A stretch of 64,000 nt of DNA from NCBI RefSeq assembly GCF_001941965.1, contig NZ_MKZO01000008.1, positions 1 through 64,000 on the forward strand. Direction: 5' to 3'. Both the position numbers and the translations under genes were made by a program. The notes under the pieces were generated by a model. It was not told the DNA's origin, ran no database searches, and saw nothing but the letters and a program-made list of their open reading frames with translations. Origin of the DNA: Pseudomonas putida. GTDB lineage: Bacteria; Pseudomonadota; Gammaproteobacteria; Pseudomonadales; Pseudomonadaceae. Below are positions 53,421 through 62,963 of this stretch, piece by piece (the first letter of the stretch is position 1; every line of letters begins with the position of its first letter).

Positions 53421-54053
53421 TCACTCCCGCTTCACCAACCCCGGCAATTGCGCCACCAGCTTCTGGTTGTTGAACGGCGCCCGAATGAACCCCCGCTGAG
53501 CCCCGTCCGGTCCGATCAGGGCCAGGTTGCCGCTGTGATCCACGGTGTACCCCGGCTTGCTGGTATCCGCCGGAATGAACGGAATGCTCAAAGCATTGGC
53601 GAGCTTCTGCGTCGCTTCCAGCGAGCCGGTCAGGCCGCGGAAATCCTTGTCGAAATAACCCAGGTACTGCTTGAGCTGGGCCGGCGTGTCGCGGTTCGGG
53701 TCGACGCTGACCAGCACCACCTGCAGGCGCTCCAGCGCCTCTTTCGGCAGCTCGCTCTTCACCTGGCGCAACTGCGCCAGGGTCGTCGGGCAGATGTCCG
53801 GGCAGAAGGTGTAGCCGAAGAACACCAGCGACCACTTGCCCTTCAACTGATCGACCCGCACCGGCTGGCCGTTCTCGTCGTTCATTTCCAGGTCGGGCAC
53901 CGTACGGCTCGACGGCAGGAGGATGATCCCGGCATCGATCAGCTCGGCCGGGTTGCCCTGGCTGCGGCCCTGGAGCACCTTGTTGATGGTAAGCCCGAGA
54001 ATCAATGCGACCAGGGCGACGAGGATAAAGACGGTTTTCTGGGTTCGAGTCAT
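53421..54053 (-). CDS. SCO1/SenC copper chaperone for cytochrome oxidase
   Basis: A 210-aa protein with an N-terminal anchor ([15 protein letters not shown]) and a thioredoxin-like periplasmic domain. The copper site consists of CPDICP (in [15 protein letters not shown]) and the distal His in [14 protein letters not shown]. It delivers copper to, or keeps reduced, the CuA cysteines of CoxB. Last gene of the cox assembly operon; the ATG overlaps the ctaB stop. PAO1 counterpart PA0114 (senC). Confidence 0.94.
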   Translation of the reverse strand: MTRTQKTVFILVALVALILGLTINKVLQGRSQGNPAELIDAGIILLPSSRTVPDLEMNDENGQPVRVDQLKGKWSLVFFGYTFCPDICPTTLAQLRQVKSELPKEALERLQVVLVSVDPNRDTPAQLKQYLGYFDKDFRGLTGSLEATQKLANALSIPFIPADTSKPGYTVDHSGNLALIGPDGAQRGFIRAPFNNQKLVAQLPGLVKRE

Positions 54054-54949
54054 AGATTCAACAACAGGTAATGGTCTACAAGCAGCGCGATAAAGAGCAG
54101 GAACAGGTACCAGACAGAGTACTTGAAGGTCTTGATCGCAGCGTGCGGCCGAACGCCACGGTACAACACCCAGGCCCACTGCAGGAAGCGCAGCCCCAAG
54201 AGCAGCGCACAGGCGAGATAGAGCGGGCCACTCATATGAATGGCGAACGGCAGCAGGCTCACCGCCAGCAGCACGCAGGTGTAGAGCAGGATATGCACCT
54301 TGGTGTAGTGCTCGCCGTGGGTCACCGGCAGCATGGGGATATCCGCCTTGGCGTACTCGGCCTTGCGGTGGATGGCCAGGGCCCAGAAATGCGGCGGGGT
54401 CCAGGCGAAGATGATCAGCACCAGCAACAGTGGTTCGGCGCTCAGGTGCCCGCTGACCGCCACCCAGCCAAGCAACGGCGGCGCCGCACCCGCCAGGCCG
54501 CCGATCACGATGTTCTGCGGCGTCGCCCGCTTGAGAAAGCTGGTGTAGACCACCGCGTAGCCCAGCAACGAGGCCAGGGTCAGCCAGGCGGTGAGTGGGT
54601 TGGTGAAGGTCAGCAGCAGCACCATGCCGAGTACCGCCAGCAACAGCGCGAACAGCAACGCCGGCGCAGGCGCGACCCGGCCCTCGGCCAGTGGTCGCTT
54701 GTGGGTGCGGGCCATGAGCGCGTCGATACGCCGGTCCACCACATGGTTGACCGCCGCCGCCGCCCCGGCACACAGGCCGATGCCGAGGTTGCCGAACAGC
54801 AGCACCGTCCACGGCACGCCGGCCCGGGTGGCGAGGAACATGCCGACCAGCGAGGTGATCAACATCAGCACCACCACCTTGGGCTTGGTCAGTTCCAGGT
54901 AATCGCGCCAGCCGGCGCGGACCTGGCTTTCGCTCAGAAGCGCTGCCAT
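54050..54949 (-). CDS. ctaB: Protoheme IX farnesyltransferase (heme O synthase)
   Basis: A 299-aa UbiA-family prenyltransferase that farnesylates heme b to heme O. Both Asp-rich regions are visible: first [20 protein letters not shown] (about 69-88), second near [46 protein letters not shown]. About eight to nine helices. It overlaps ctaA by 16 bp and the sco gene by four, so these three are translated in series. A second copy (cyoE) with the bo oxidase would be expected elsewhere in the genome. Confidence 0.95.
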   Translation of the reverse strand: MAALLSESQVRAGWRDYLELTKPKVVVLMLITSLVGMFLATRAGVPWTVLLFGNLGIGLCAGAAAAVNHVVDRRIDALMARTHKRPLAEGRVAPAPALLFALLLAVLGMVLLLTFTNPLTAWLTLASLLGYAVVYTSFLKRATPQNIVIGGLAGAAPPLLGWVAVSGHLSAEPLLLVLIIFAWTPPHFWALAIHRKAEYAKADIPMLPVTHGEHYTKVHILLYTCVLLAVSLLPFAIHMSGPLYLACALLLGLRFLQWAWVLYRGVRPHAAIKTFKYSVWYLFLLFIALLVDHYLLLNL

Positions 54950-56016
54950 GGATTGTCTCCGAGATAGTGGAAGTCACCGGCCAGGCGCATCGGCGTAAGG
55001 CGCCAGCCGGGGCTGACCCGACGCGCCCGCGGCTGCATGGCCAGGCGCGTGCGGTAGTTGACCAGGACCATGGTCAGCAGCAGCCCGGCGCCACCGGCGT
55101 TGTGCGCCACGGCCACGGCCAGGGGCAGATGGAACAGCACGTTGCTGATGCCCAGGCCGACCTGCAGCAGCAACGCCGCCACCACCAGCTTTGCCAGCCG
55201 CCGCAGGCCGACGCGGTGCAGTTGCCAGGCCAGCGCCAGCAGCACACAGGTCACCAGCAGGGCGCCGAGGCGATGGGTGATATGGATGGCCGTGCGCGCC
55301 TCGCTGTCGAGCTGGCCGCCGAGATAGTTGGGGCCGATATGCTGGGTCAGGTGGAAGCCGTTGGCGAAGTCCGCCTGCGGCCACCATTCACCGTGGCAGG
55401 TAGGCAGGTCGATGCAGGCCACCGCCGCATAGTTGGCGCTGACCCAGCCACCCAGGGCGATCTGCCCGACCACCAGCATCAGCGCCACCGCCGCCAGCCG
55501 GCGTACCCTGCGCGGCAGGCCCGGCAGCGGCATATAGGCTCGGGATAATCGCAGGCTGAGCAGGAACAGCAGGCTCAAGGTAGCGAACCCGCCCAATAGA
55601 TGGGCCGTGACCACCTGCGGCCAGAGCTGCAAGGTCACCGTCCACATGCCGAAGGCCGCCTGCACGAACACCACGCCGAGCACGATCAACGGCAAGCGAT
55701 ACGGCTGGCCCTCCCGTCCGTGGCGACGCAGCGCCTGCACCGCGAGCATGGCGATCACCAGGCCCAGGGTCCCGGCGAAGTAGCGGTGGACCATCTCGTT
55801 GCGACCCTTGTGCGCTTCGACCGGCGAATCGGGGAAATGCAGCTCGGCATGGGCCAGCTGCGCCTCGGTCTTGGGCACGCTGATAAAGCCGTAGCAACCG
55901 GGCCAGTCGGGGCAGCCGAGGCCGGCGTGGGTCAGGCGGGTATAGGCACCGAGCAGCACCACCAGCAGCGCCAGGCCGGTGGCGAAGACGGCGAGGCGAT
56001 ATCCGGGACGGGTCAT
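54934..56016 (-). CDS. ctaA: Heme A synthase (CtaA/COX15)
   Basis: A 360-aa membrane protein with eight helices that oxidises heme O to heme A. Heme-ligand histidines occur in [63 protein letters not shown] and [13 protein letters not shown]. The Cys pairs CPDWPGC and CIDLPTC are conserved. Its presence shows that the neighbouring oxidase uses heme A. PAO1 PA0112. Confidence 0.94.
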   Translation of the reverse strand: MTRPGYRLAVFATGLALLVVLLGAYTRLTHAGLGCPDWPGCYGFISVPKTEAQLAHAELHFPDSPVEAHKGRNEMVHRYFAGTLGLVIAMLAVQALRRHGREGQPYRLPLIVLGVVFVQAAFGMWTVTLQLWPQVVTAHLLGGFATLSLLFLLSLRLSRAYMPLPGLPRRVRRLAAVALMLVVGQIALGGWVSANYAAVACIDLPTCHGEWWPQADFANGFHLTQHIGPNYLGGQLDSEARTAIHITHRLGALLVTCVLLALAWQLHRVGLRRLAKLVVAALLLQVGLGISNVLFHLPLAVAVAHNAGGAGLLLTMVLVNYRTRLAMQPRARRVSPGWRLTPMRLAGDFHYLGDNPWQRF

Positions 56017-56025
56017 GGCGGGCTC

Positions 56026-56619
56026 CTAGCCGATATTGGAGAGTTTGAGCAGATGGCGCAGGTCGTTGAGCACATCCTTGCCCTTGACCTTGGCGTCATA
56101 GCGCAGCACCAGATTGCCGTGGGGGTCGACGATCCACAGCTGCGCCTCGCTGCGGTTCGGCGCCACCGCGCCATAGCGGGTGGCGTCCAGTGGGTAGCGC
56201 TGGAGCTGCGGGTATTCGCTTTCGAGTTTCGTCAGGTAGTCACCACTCACCGGCTCGACACTGGCCAGGGCGTGACTGGCGCGACTGGCATCACGACCCA
56301 GGCCGATATTGATCTGCCGGGCCAGGTAGACCAGTTGCTGGCAATCGGCAGTGCAGTCCTTCGGCGCACTGACCAGCAATTGCCAGCGCTCGGCCGGGGC
56401 CTGCACGCCAAGGTCGGCCAGGCCCACGCCGTTGCCGATCATCTCGCCGTGGTAGCTGCGGCCCTCCGGCACCCAGAACTGCAACTTGTACATGCCGGTA
56501 GCCAGCATCATCGGCCCGATCACCACCAGCAGGATCAGGATCAGTTGCAGGCGGCCCTTGGCGCGATTCCTGGGTGGCCTGCCTTCAGACATGTCGAGTG
56601 GACCCGTGGCGACGCCCAT
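56026..56619 (-). CDS. Hypothetical membrane-anchored protein of the cox cluster (PA0111-like)
   Basis: A 197-aa protein with one transmembrane segment (LQLILILLVVIGPMMLATGMY, about 24-44) and a periplasmic thioredoxin-like domain in the SCO manner (RWQLLVSAPKDCTADCQQLVYLARQINIGLGRDASRA...AQLWIVDPHGNLVLRYD). It keeps a CTADC pair in place of CPDICP, so it may be a thiol/copper assembly factor. The start is uncertain: the ATG at 56619 overlaps surf1 by 35 bp, that at 56592 by 8 bp. Encoded in the same position in PAO1. Confidence 0.82.
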   Translation of the reverse strand: MGVATGPLDMSEGRPPRNRAKGRLQLILILLVVIGPMMLATGMYKLQFWVPEGRSYHGEMIGNGVGLADLGVQAPAERWQLLVSAPKDCTADCQQLVYLARQINIGLGRDASRASHALASVEPVSGDYLTKLESEYPQLQRYPLDATRYGAVAPNRSEAQLWIVDPHGNLVLRYDAKVKGKDVLNDLRHLLKLSNIG

Positions 56620-57334
56620 GAGGTTTCTCCTTTTTATTGTGTCGATGCCAACCGAAGTAGAGGTAAAGCGCGATCAGGGCCGTGGCCAGGGCAAACCACT
56701 GCACGGCGTAGCCCAGGTGTTTTTCCGGGCCCAGGGGCACCAGCGGCCAGTCCACCCGGTAGCTGGCCGGGCCCGGCTCCAGGCGCAGTTCGTGGGCGTA
56801 GCCGTCGCGGGCCAGTTGTTCCCACAGGTGCCCGGGCTCGGCGGTGTTGAGCAGGCGCGGGAAGTCGCCGGACGGCGCGTCGGCGCGCAACAGGAAGCTG
56901 GCCCCCGGGGCGATATAGACCCAGGCCGTCAGGTCGAGGGTGTGGGCCGGGGTGTCGAAGCTCGCCGGCACGCGCCGGTCCGGCCAGGGCAGCCAGCCGC
57001 GATTGACCAGCCACCAGTGCCCGCTGGCCTCGTCGAGGAAGGGTTGCAGCAGCTCGACGCCGGCCTGGCCGTCGCGCATGCGGCTGTCGAGGAGGATGCT
57101 GTGCTGGTCGTCGAAATGGCCGTGCAGGTGCACGCGGCGGTAGGCCGGATCAGCCGGGTCATCCAGCAGTTGTCCGGCCGGCAGCGGCGCCTCGATCTCG
57201 CGCTCGGCATACACATTCAGCAGCGCGCGCTTCTGGTCGGCGCGACCGAGCTGCCAGAAGCCCAGGCCGACCAGCACCGGCAGCAGCGCCAGCACCACCA
57301 GGGTCGGCACCAGGCCGGGGCGGAAAGGTCTCAT
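56585..57334 (-). CDS. SURF1-family cytochrome oxidase assembly protein
   Basis: A 249-aa SURF1/SHY1 protein. Two helices, near residues 9-27 (VPTLVVLALLPVLVGLGFWQLGRA) and near the C-terminus (LGYAVQWFALATALIALYLYFGW), bracket the periplasmic domain, with the conserved GFWQLGRADQK, VNRGWLPW and GYAVQWFALA. It helps insert heme A into CoxA. ATG 57334 starts MRPFRPGLVPTL; the longer frame is antisense to the DUF2909 gene. PAO1 PA0110. Confidence 0.92.
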   Translation of the reverse strand: MRPFRPGLVPTLVVLALLPVLVGLGFWQLGRADQKRALLNVYAEREIEAPLPAGQLLDDPADPAYRRVHLHGHFDDQHSILLDSRMRDGQAGVELLQPFLDEASGHWWLVNRGWLPWPDRRVPASFDTPAHTLDLTAWVYIAPGASFLLRADAPSGDFPRLLNTAEPGHLWEQLARDGYAHELRLEPGPASYRVDWPLVPLGPEKHLGYAVQWFALATALIALYLYFGWHRHNKKEKPHGRRHGSTRHV

Positions 57335-57394
57335 CGGGCCCCCGCGAGGGCTGTCGCTATACTCGAATGCATCACGTCCCCCGGAGATGTCGCC

Positions 57395-57598
57395 ATGCTC
57401 AAAGCCGCGATCGTTGTGATGTTGCTGGCTACCGTCGCCAGTCTGTTCAGCGGCCTGGTGTTCCTGGTCAAGGACGATCAACACTCCACCCGCCTGCTCA
57501 AGGCCCTGACCGTTCGTGTCTGCCTGGCCGCCGTGACCCTGGGCCTGATCACCTGGGGTTTCTTCAGCGGCCAGCTGGTGTCGCACGCGCCCTGGTAA
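57395..57598 (+). CDS. DUF2909 twin-transmembrane protein
   Basis: A 67-aa protein with two hydrophobic helices (AAIVVMLLATVASLFSGLVFLV and VRVCLAAVTLGLITWGFFSGQL) joined by KDDQHSTRLLKALT. It matches DUF2909 and PAO1 PA0109. It is transcribed against the rest of the cox cluster, diverging from surf1 by 60 bp and converging on coxC with a 9-bp gap. Ribosome binding site CCGGAGATGTCGCC. The conserved place suggests an oxidase role, but none is known. Confidence 0.88.
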   Translation: MLKAAIVVMLLATVASLFSGLVFLVKDDQHSTRLLKALTVRVCLAAVTLGLITWGFFSGQLVSHAPW

Positions 57599-57607
57599 GC
57601 CCTCCCG

Positions 57608-58492
57608 TCACAGCACGTAGACGAAGATGAACAGCCCCACCCAGACCACATCGACGAAGTGCCAGTACCAGCTGGCCGCCTCGAAGCCGAAGTGTTTTTC
57701 CGAATTGAAGTGGCCCTTCAGGACCCGCATCAGCATCACGAAGAGAATCAGGGTGCCCATGGTCACGTGGGCGCCGTGGAAGCCCGTGAGCATGAAGAAG
57801 GTCGCGCCGTAGATCCCCGAGCCGAGGGTCAGGCCGAGCTGGGTGTAGGCCTCGTGGTACTCGTAGGCCTGCAGGATGAGGAAGGCGATGCCCAGGACCA
57901 CGGTCAGCGCCAGCCAGAATTTCAGCGGGCCGCGATGGTCCTTGCGCAGCGCATGGTGGGCGATGGTGATGGTCACGCTGGAGCTGACCAGGAGGATGGT
58001 ATTGATCAGCGGCAGGTGCCACGGATCGATCACCTCCTTGGGCGGCGGGAACAGCTTCGGATCCGGCGTGTGCAGCAGCGGCCAGGTGAATTCGAAGTTG
58101 GGCCAGAGCATGTGGGCCACGCCTTTCGCCCCTTCACCACCGAGCCAGGGTCCGGCCAGGTGGCGCACATAGAACAGCGCACCGAAGAAGGCGATGAAGA
58201 ACATCACCTCGGAGAAGATGAACCACGACATGCCCCAGCGGAACGAGCGGTCCATCTGCGGGCTGTACAGGCCGGCATGGCTTTCCTTGATCACCGCGCC
58301 GAACCAGCCGAACAGCATGTAGGCGAGGAACAGCGCGCCGACGAAGAAGATCAGCGGCCCATGGGTATCGCGCCCGGCTTTCATGTCGTTGAACCAGGTG
58401 GCGAGGCCGAACACCGTGATGAACATGCCGATGGTGGCAATGATCGGCCACTTGCTTTGCGCCGGGACGTAGTAGTGATCGTGAGAGGCCAT
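57608..58492 (-). CDS. coxC: Cytochrome c oxidase subunit III
   Basis: A 294-aa seven-helix subunit III of the heme-copper oxidase. Family regions are FRWGMSWFIFSEVMFFIAFFGALFY, NTILLVSSSVTITIAHHALR, GSGIYGATFFMLTGFHGAHVTMGTLIL and FEAASWYWHFVDVVWVGLFIFVYVL. It stabilises the catalytic core and proton uptake. 12 bp after ctaG. Confidence 0.96.
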   Translation of the reverse strand: MASHDHYYVPAQSKWPIIATIGMFITVFGLATWFNDMKAGRDTHGPLIFFVGALFLAYMLFGWFGAVIKESHAGLYSPQMDRSFRWGMSWFIFSEVMFFIAFFGALFYVRHLAGPWLGGEGAKGVAHMLWPNFEFTWPLLHTPDPKLFPPPKEVIDPWHLPLINTILLVSSSVTITIAHHALRKDHRGPLKFWLALTVVLGIAFLILQAYEYHEAYTQLGLTLGSGIYGATFFMLTGFHGAHVTMGTLILFVMLMRVLKGHFNSEKHFGFEAASWYWHFVDVVWVGLFIFVYVL

Positions 58493-58504
58493 GAATTGTT
58501 CTCC

Positions 58505-59074
58505 TTATCGGGCGCTCTGCGGGTTCGGGTGGGTCACCTGGGCGACCGGCGGCTGGCGAGCGGTGATATCGAACAGCGTGTAGGCAAGGGTCAGGTGTTT
58601 CACATTCTTGGGCAGGTCGCGGTCGACGATGAAACGCACCGGCATCTCGATGCGCTCACCCGGCTGCAGCACCTGCTGGCTGAAGCAGAAGCATTCGGTC
58701 TTGTGGAAATACGCCGCCGCCTCGGCCGGGGAAATGCTCGGGATGGCCTGGGCGGTCATGGGTTTGTCGGTGGGGTTGTGGGCGACGAAGATCATCTGGT
58801 TCACCGCCCCCGGGTTGACGTCGATCTGGTCGGCGGTGGAGTAGAAGTCCCAGACCATGTCGATGGCATTGGTGGAGAGGAACTGCACCTTCACCGAGCG
58901 CTCCGGGTCCACCTGCTGCGTGCCCTGGTACTGGCCGCCGGTCTTGCCGTTGATGCCGAACGCCCGGCACATCACGTCGTAGATCGGCACCAGGGCGAAG
59001 CCGAAGGCGAACATCACCACCGCCAGCATCAGCAGGCGGGTGACCAGGCGCTTGATCGAGATGCCCTCGCTCAT
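58505..59074 (-). CDS. ctaG: Cytochrome c oxidase assembly protein CtaG (Cox11)
   Basis: A 189-aa copper chaperone with one anchor helix (LLMLAVVMFAFGFALVPIYDVMCRAFGINGKT) and a periplasmic Ig-like domain with the copper motif CFCF in HKTECFCFSQQVLQPGERIEMPVRFIVD. It supplies the CuB atom of CoxA. Between ctaD and coxC, 15 bp downstream of the former. Confidence 0.95.
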   Translation of the reverse strand: MSEGISIKRLVTRLLMLAVVMFAFGFALVPIYDVMCRAFGINGKTGGQYQGTQQVDPERSVKVQFLSTNAIDMVWDFYSTADQIDVNPGAVNQMIFVAHNPTDKPMTAQAIPSISPAEAAAYFHKTECFCFSQQVLQPGERIEMPVRFIVDRDLPKNVKHLTLAYTLFDITARQPPVAQVTHPNPQSAR

Positions 59075-59089
59075 GACCGCGGGCCTCCT

Positions 59090-60682
<1,593 letters not shown>

Positions 60683-60698
60683 GTCCTGTCTCCTCGGC

Positions 60699-61826
60699 TC
60701 ATTTGCTTTCCGCCTGTTTGATCGCCAGCACGTCTTTCGGCGTGACCATGTCGCCCTTGTTGTTGCCCCAGGCGTTGCGTTCGTAGGTGACGACGGCGGC
60801 CAGATCGACTTCCGAGAGTTGCTTGCCGAACGCCGCCATGGCGGTGCCGGGCTTGCCGTGGAACACCAGGTTCAAGTGATCTTCTTTGGGGCCGGTGGCG
60901 ATCTTCGAGCCCTTGAGCGCCGGGAACATCGGCGGCAGGCCCTGGCCTTCGGCCTGGTGACAGGCGACGCAGGTGGTGTGGTAGACCTTGTCGCCGCGCT
61001 CGACCAGTTCCTGCAGGGTCCATTCCTTGCTGGTCAGCTCTTTCAGCTTGGCCGCCTCGGCCTTGCGCTCGCCGAGCCAGGCCTCGTAGTCCTCCTTGGA
61101 CTTGACCTCGACCACCACCGGCATGAAGCCGTGGTCCTTGCCGCACAGTTCGGTGCACTGGCCGCGGTAGATGCCGGGTTTCTCGACCCGGGTCCAGGCC
61201 TCGTTGACGAAGCCGGGAATGGCGTCGCGCTTGACCGCGAAGGCCGGCACCCACCAGGAGTGGATGACGTCGGCGGCGGTAACCAGGAAGCGCACCTTGG
61301 CGCCCACCGGCAACACCAGCGGCTGGTCGACTTCGAGGAGATAGTGTTCGTCCTTGGGCGCCTTGCCGTGGATCTGCTCGGCAGGCGTCGCCAGGTTGCT
61401 GAAGAATTCGACGTCCTGGCCCAGGTACTTGTAGTGCCATTTCCACTGGTAACCGGTGACCTGGATGTCCACGTCCGATTCGCTGGCATCGTAGATATCG
61501 ATCAGCGTTTTGGTCGCCGGAATGGCCATGGCCACCAGGATCAGGAAGGGCACCACGGTCCACATGATTTCCACCCAGGTGTGCTCGTGGAAATGCGCGG
61601 GCTGCTGCCCGGTGGAGCGACGGTGGATGATCATCGACCAGAACATCGCGCCGAATACCACGAGGCCGATCACCACGCAGATCCAGAAGATGGTCATGTG
61701 CAGGTCGAACACGGCGTTGCTGACTTCGGTTGCCCCCGGGGCCATGTTCACGGTCCAGGCGGCGTGCGCCGGAGCGAACAACGACCACAGCAGCAGCCCC
61801 ATCCAGACATGTGGATGTCGCTTCAT
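60699..61826 (-). CDS. coxB: Cytochrome c oxidase subunit II fused to a cytochrome c domain (caa3)
   Basis: A 375-aa subunit II. Signal peptide (LLLWSLFAPAHA), two transmembrane helices (about 45-67 and 86-106), and a cupredoxin domain with the CuA ligands in ADVIHSWWVPAF and GQCTELCGKDHGFMPVVVEV. A C-terminal cytochrome c domain carries CVACH at about 287-291 with a Met ligand later (KPGTAMAAFG). The fusion makes this a caa3 enzyme that can take electrons from c4/c5-type cytochromes. First gene of coxB-ctaD-ctaG-coxC; a 140-base leader follows the predicted sigmaS promoter. Confidence 0.96.
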   Translation of the reverse strand: MKRHPHVWMGLLLWSLFAPAHAAWTVNMAPGATEVSNAVFDLHMTIFWICVVIGLVVFGAMFWSMIIHRRSTGQQPAHFHEHTWVEIMWTVVPFLILVAMAIPATKTLIDIYDASESDVDIQVTGYQWKWHYKYLGQDVEFFSNLATPAEQIHGKAPKDEHYLLEVDQPLVLPVGAKVRFLVTAADVIHSWWVPAFAVKRDAIPGFVNEAWTRVEKPGIYRGQCTELCGKDHGFMPVVVEVKSKEDYEAWLGERKAEAAKLKELTSKEWTLQELVERGDKVYHTTCVACHQAEGQGLPPMFPALKGSKIATGPKEDHLNLVFHGKPGTAMAAFGKQLSEVDLAAVVTYERNAWGNNKGDMVTPKDVLAIKQAESK

Positions 61827-62196
61827 TGCGGGTTCCCCTTATCGTTCTTGTTATCCCGGAGGCGGGGCCTACGGCAGGGGGCACGGCGTCAAGACTGCGG
61901 ACTTCGACGGCGGCCCCCCGCTGCACTGCAGGCGGGGCCTCATCAGCCAGATTTCACTCAAACCGGAGTATAGACAGGGGTCGAAAGCGCGCAACGACGC
62001 GGCGGAAAAGGGCTGTTGAGCCTTGGGCGATCAGCGCGAAACGCTGTAAGACATTGACTTATAAGGGTGATGGCACAGTGATATAACGCAAGCAGGCAAA
62101 ACGGCATAAGCGTTATGAGAAATAGGTCTTAACCGATAACAAAATAGGACTAATTTAGTGGTTTCCGTTTTGTCACTGGCTGTCCCTGGAGTTGTC
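61827..62196 (-). promoter_or_regulatory. cox operon promoter and leader with sigmaS-type -10
   Basis: On the minus strand 61973-61967 reads CTATACT, the exact sigmaS-preferred extended -10; a weak -35-like TTGCGC lies 16 bp before the TATACT hexamer. The aa3 oxidase of P. aeruginosa is known to be RpoS-dependent and starvation-induced. The leader contains the 11-mer AGGCGGGGCCT twice (61860-61870 and 61930-61940 on the plus strand). Between here and the next gene is a stem ATAACGC/GCGTTAT (62083-62116) and a TTGACT at 62055 that could be the -35 of the divergent gene. Confidence 0.7.
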
Positions 62197-62850
62197 ATGA
62201 ACATTGCCGCATTGCGCGAGCAGATCACCCAAGCACAAGAACACGAGGCCCAAACCGGCCAACTCAAAAATCAACTTGCAGTGCAATTGCCCCACCTTCA
62301 CCCGCTGATCCAACTGCCCGAGCAGGACGCCCAGGGTGCGTTGAACCGTTTCGTCAACGCTTACATCGACCAGGTACCCGAGCTGCTGGAAGCCGCCAAT
62401 ACCGTTGCCCGCGAAGCCGGAATCGAATCGCAGATCAAACCGGTGCTGAAAATCGCCGAAGCGTATTTCATCGCCCCACCGCAGATCATGACTGGCCATG
62501 TCGGCCTGGACAGCCTGCTGGACGAAGCCTACCTGGCGCATCGCCTGGTGGAAGAAGTCAACGACCTGTACATCAAGCATTTCCAGCAACCGCTGATCCC
62601 CGTGGACACCACGGTTGCCAACCTGATTGCCCATCAACTCATCGGCGAGGCATTCGCCAATCAGCTGGATGAAGTGGTGCATCACTCACTGGACAACATG
62701 CTCGACGACGAGAGCTTCGCCCTGGAATCGGTGGAAGCCTATCGCGAGAAACTGAGCAGCCCTGAAACAGGCGCGGCGTGGAAACGCTGGCCTTGCCTGT
62801 CCCGGCAGTTGGGGGTGGGGTTGGAGCTGGGTCAACAACAACCCGCCTGA
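62197..62850 (+). CDS. Hypothetical 217-aa protein
   Basis: A 217-aa soluble, largely helical, acidic protein without signal peptide or membrane segment (MNIAALREQITQAQEHEAQTGQLKNQLAVQLPHLHPLIQLPEQDAQGALNRFVNAYIDQVPELLEAANTVAREAGI...). I do not recognise a domain. The middle (ETPVLK-like KPVLKIAEAYFIAPPQIMTGHVGLDSLLDEAYLAHRLVEEVNDLYIKHF) looks like a compact helical bundle. ATG 62197 with CTGGAG upstream is preferred over an earlier ATG/GTG in frame. Divergent from coxB; convergent with the TonB receptor through a REP pair. Confidence 0.78.
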   Translation: MNIAALREQITQAQEHEAQTGQLKNQLAVQLPHLHPLIQLPEQDAQGALNRFVNAYIDQVPELLEAANTVAREAGIESQIKPVLKIAEAYFIAPPQIMTGHVGLDSLLDEAYLAHRLVEEVNDLYIKHFQQPLIPVDTTVANLIAHQLIGEAFANQLDEVVHHSLDNMLDDESFALESVEAYREKLSSPETGAAWKRWPCLSRQLGVGLELGQQQPA

Positions 62851-62869
62851 TATTTCTTTGTCGAGGCTG

Positions 62870-62954
62870 ATGGCCTCATCGCTGGCAAGCCAGCTCCCAC
62901 AGGGATCGCGTGCACCGCCGAACCTGTGGGAGCTGGCTTGCCAGCGATAGGGCC
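62870..62954. repeat. Inverted REP pair between the 217-aa gene and the TonB receptor gene
   Basis: TCGCTGGCAAGCCAGCTCCC (62879-62898) and its complement (62926-62947), with linker GATCGCGTGCACCGCCGAA. Flanks GGCCTCA/TAGGGCC extend the stem imperfectly. It fills the convergent gap of 113 bp. Confidence 0.92.
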
Positions 62955-62963
62955 AGCAAGGCC

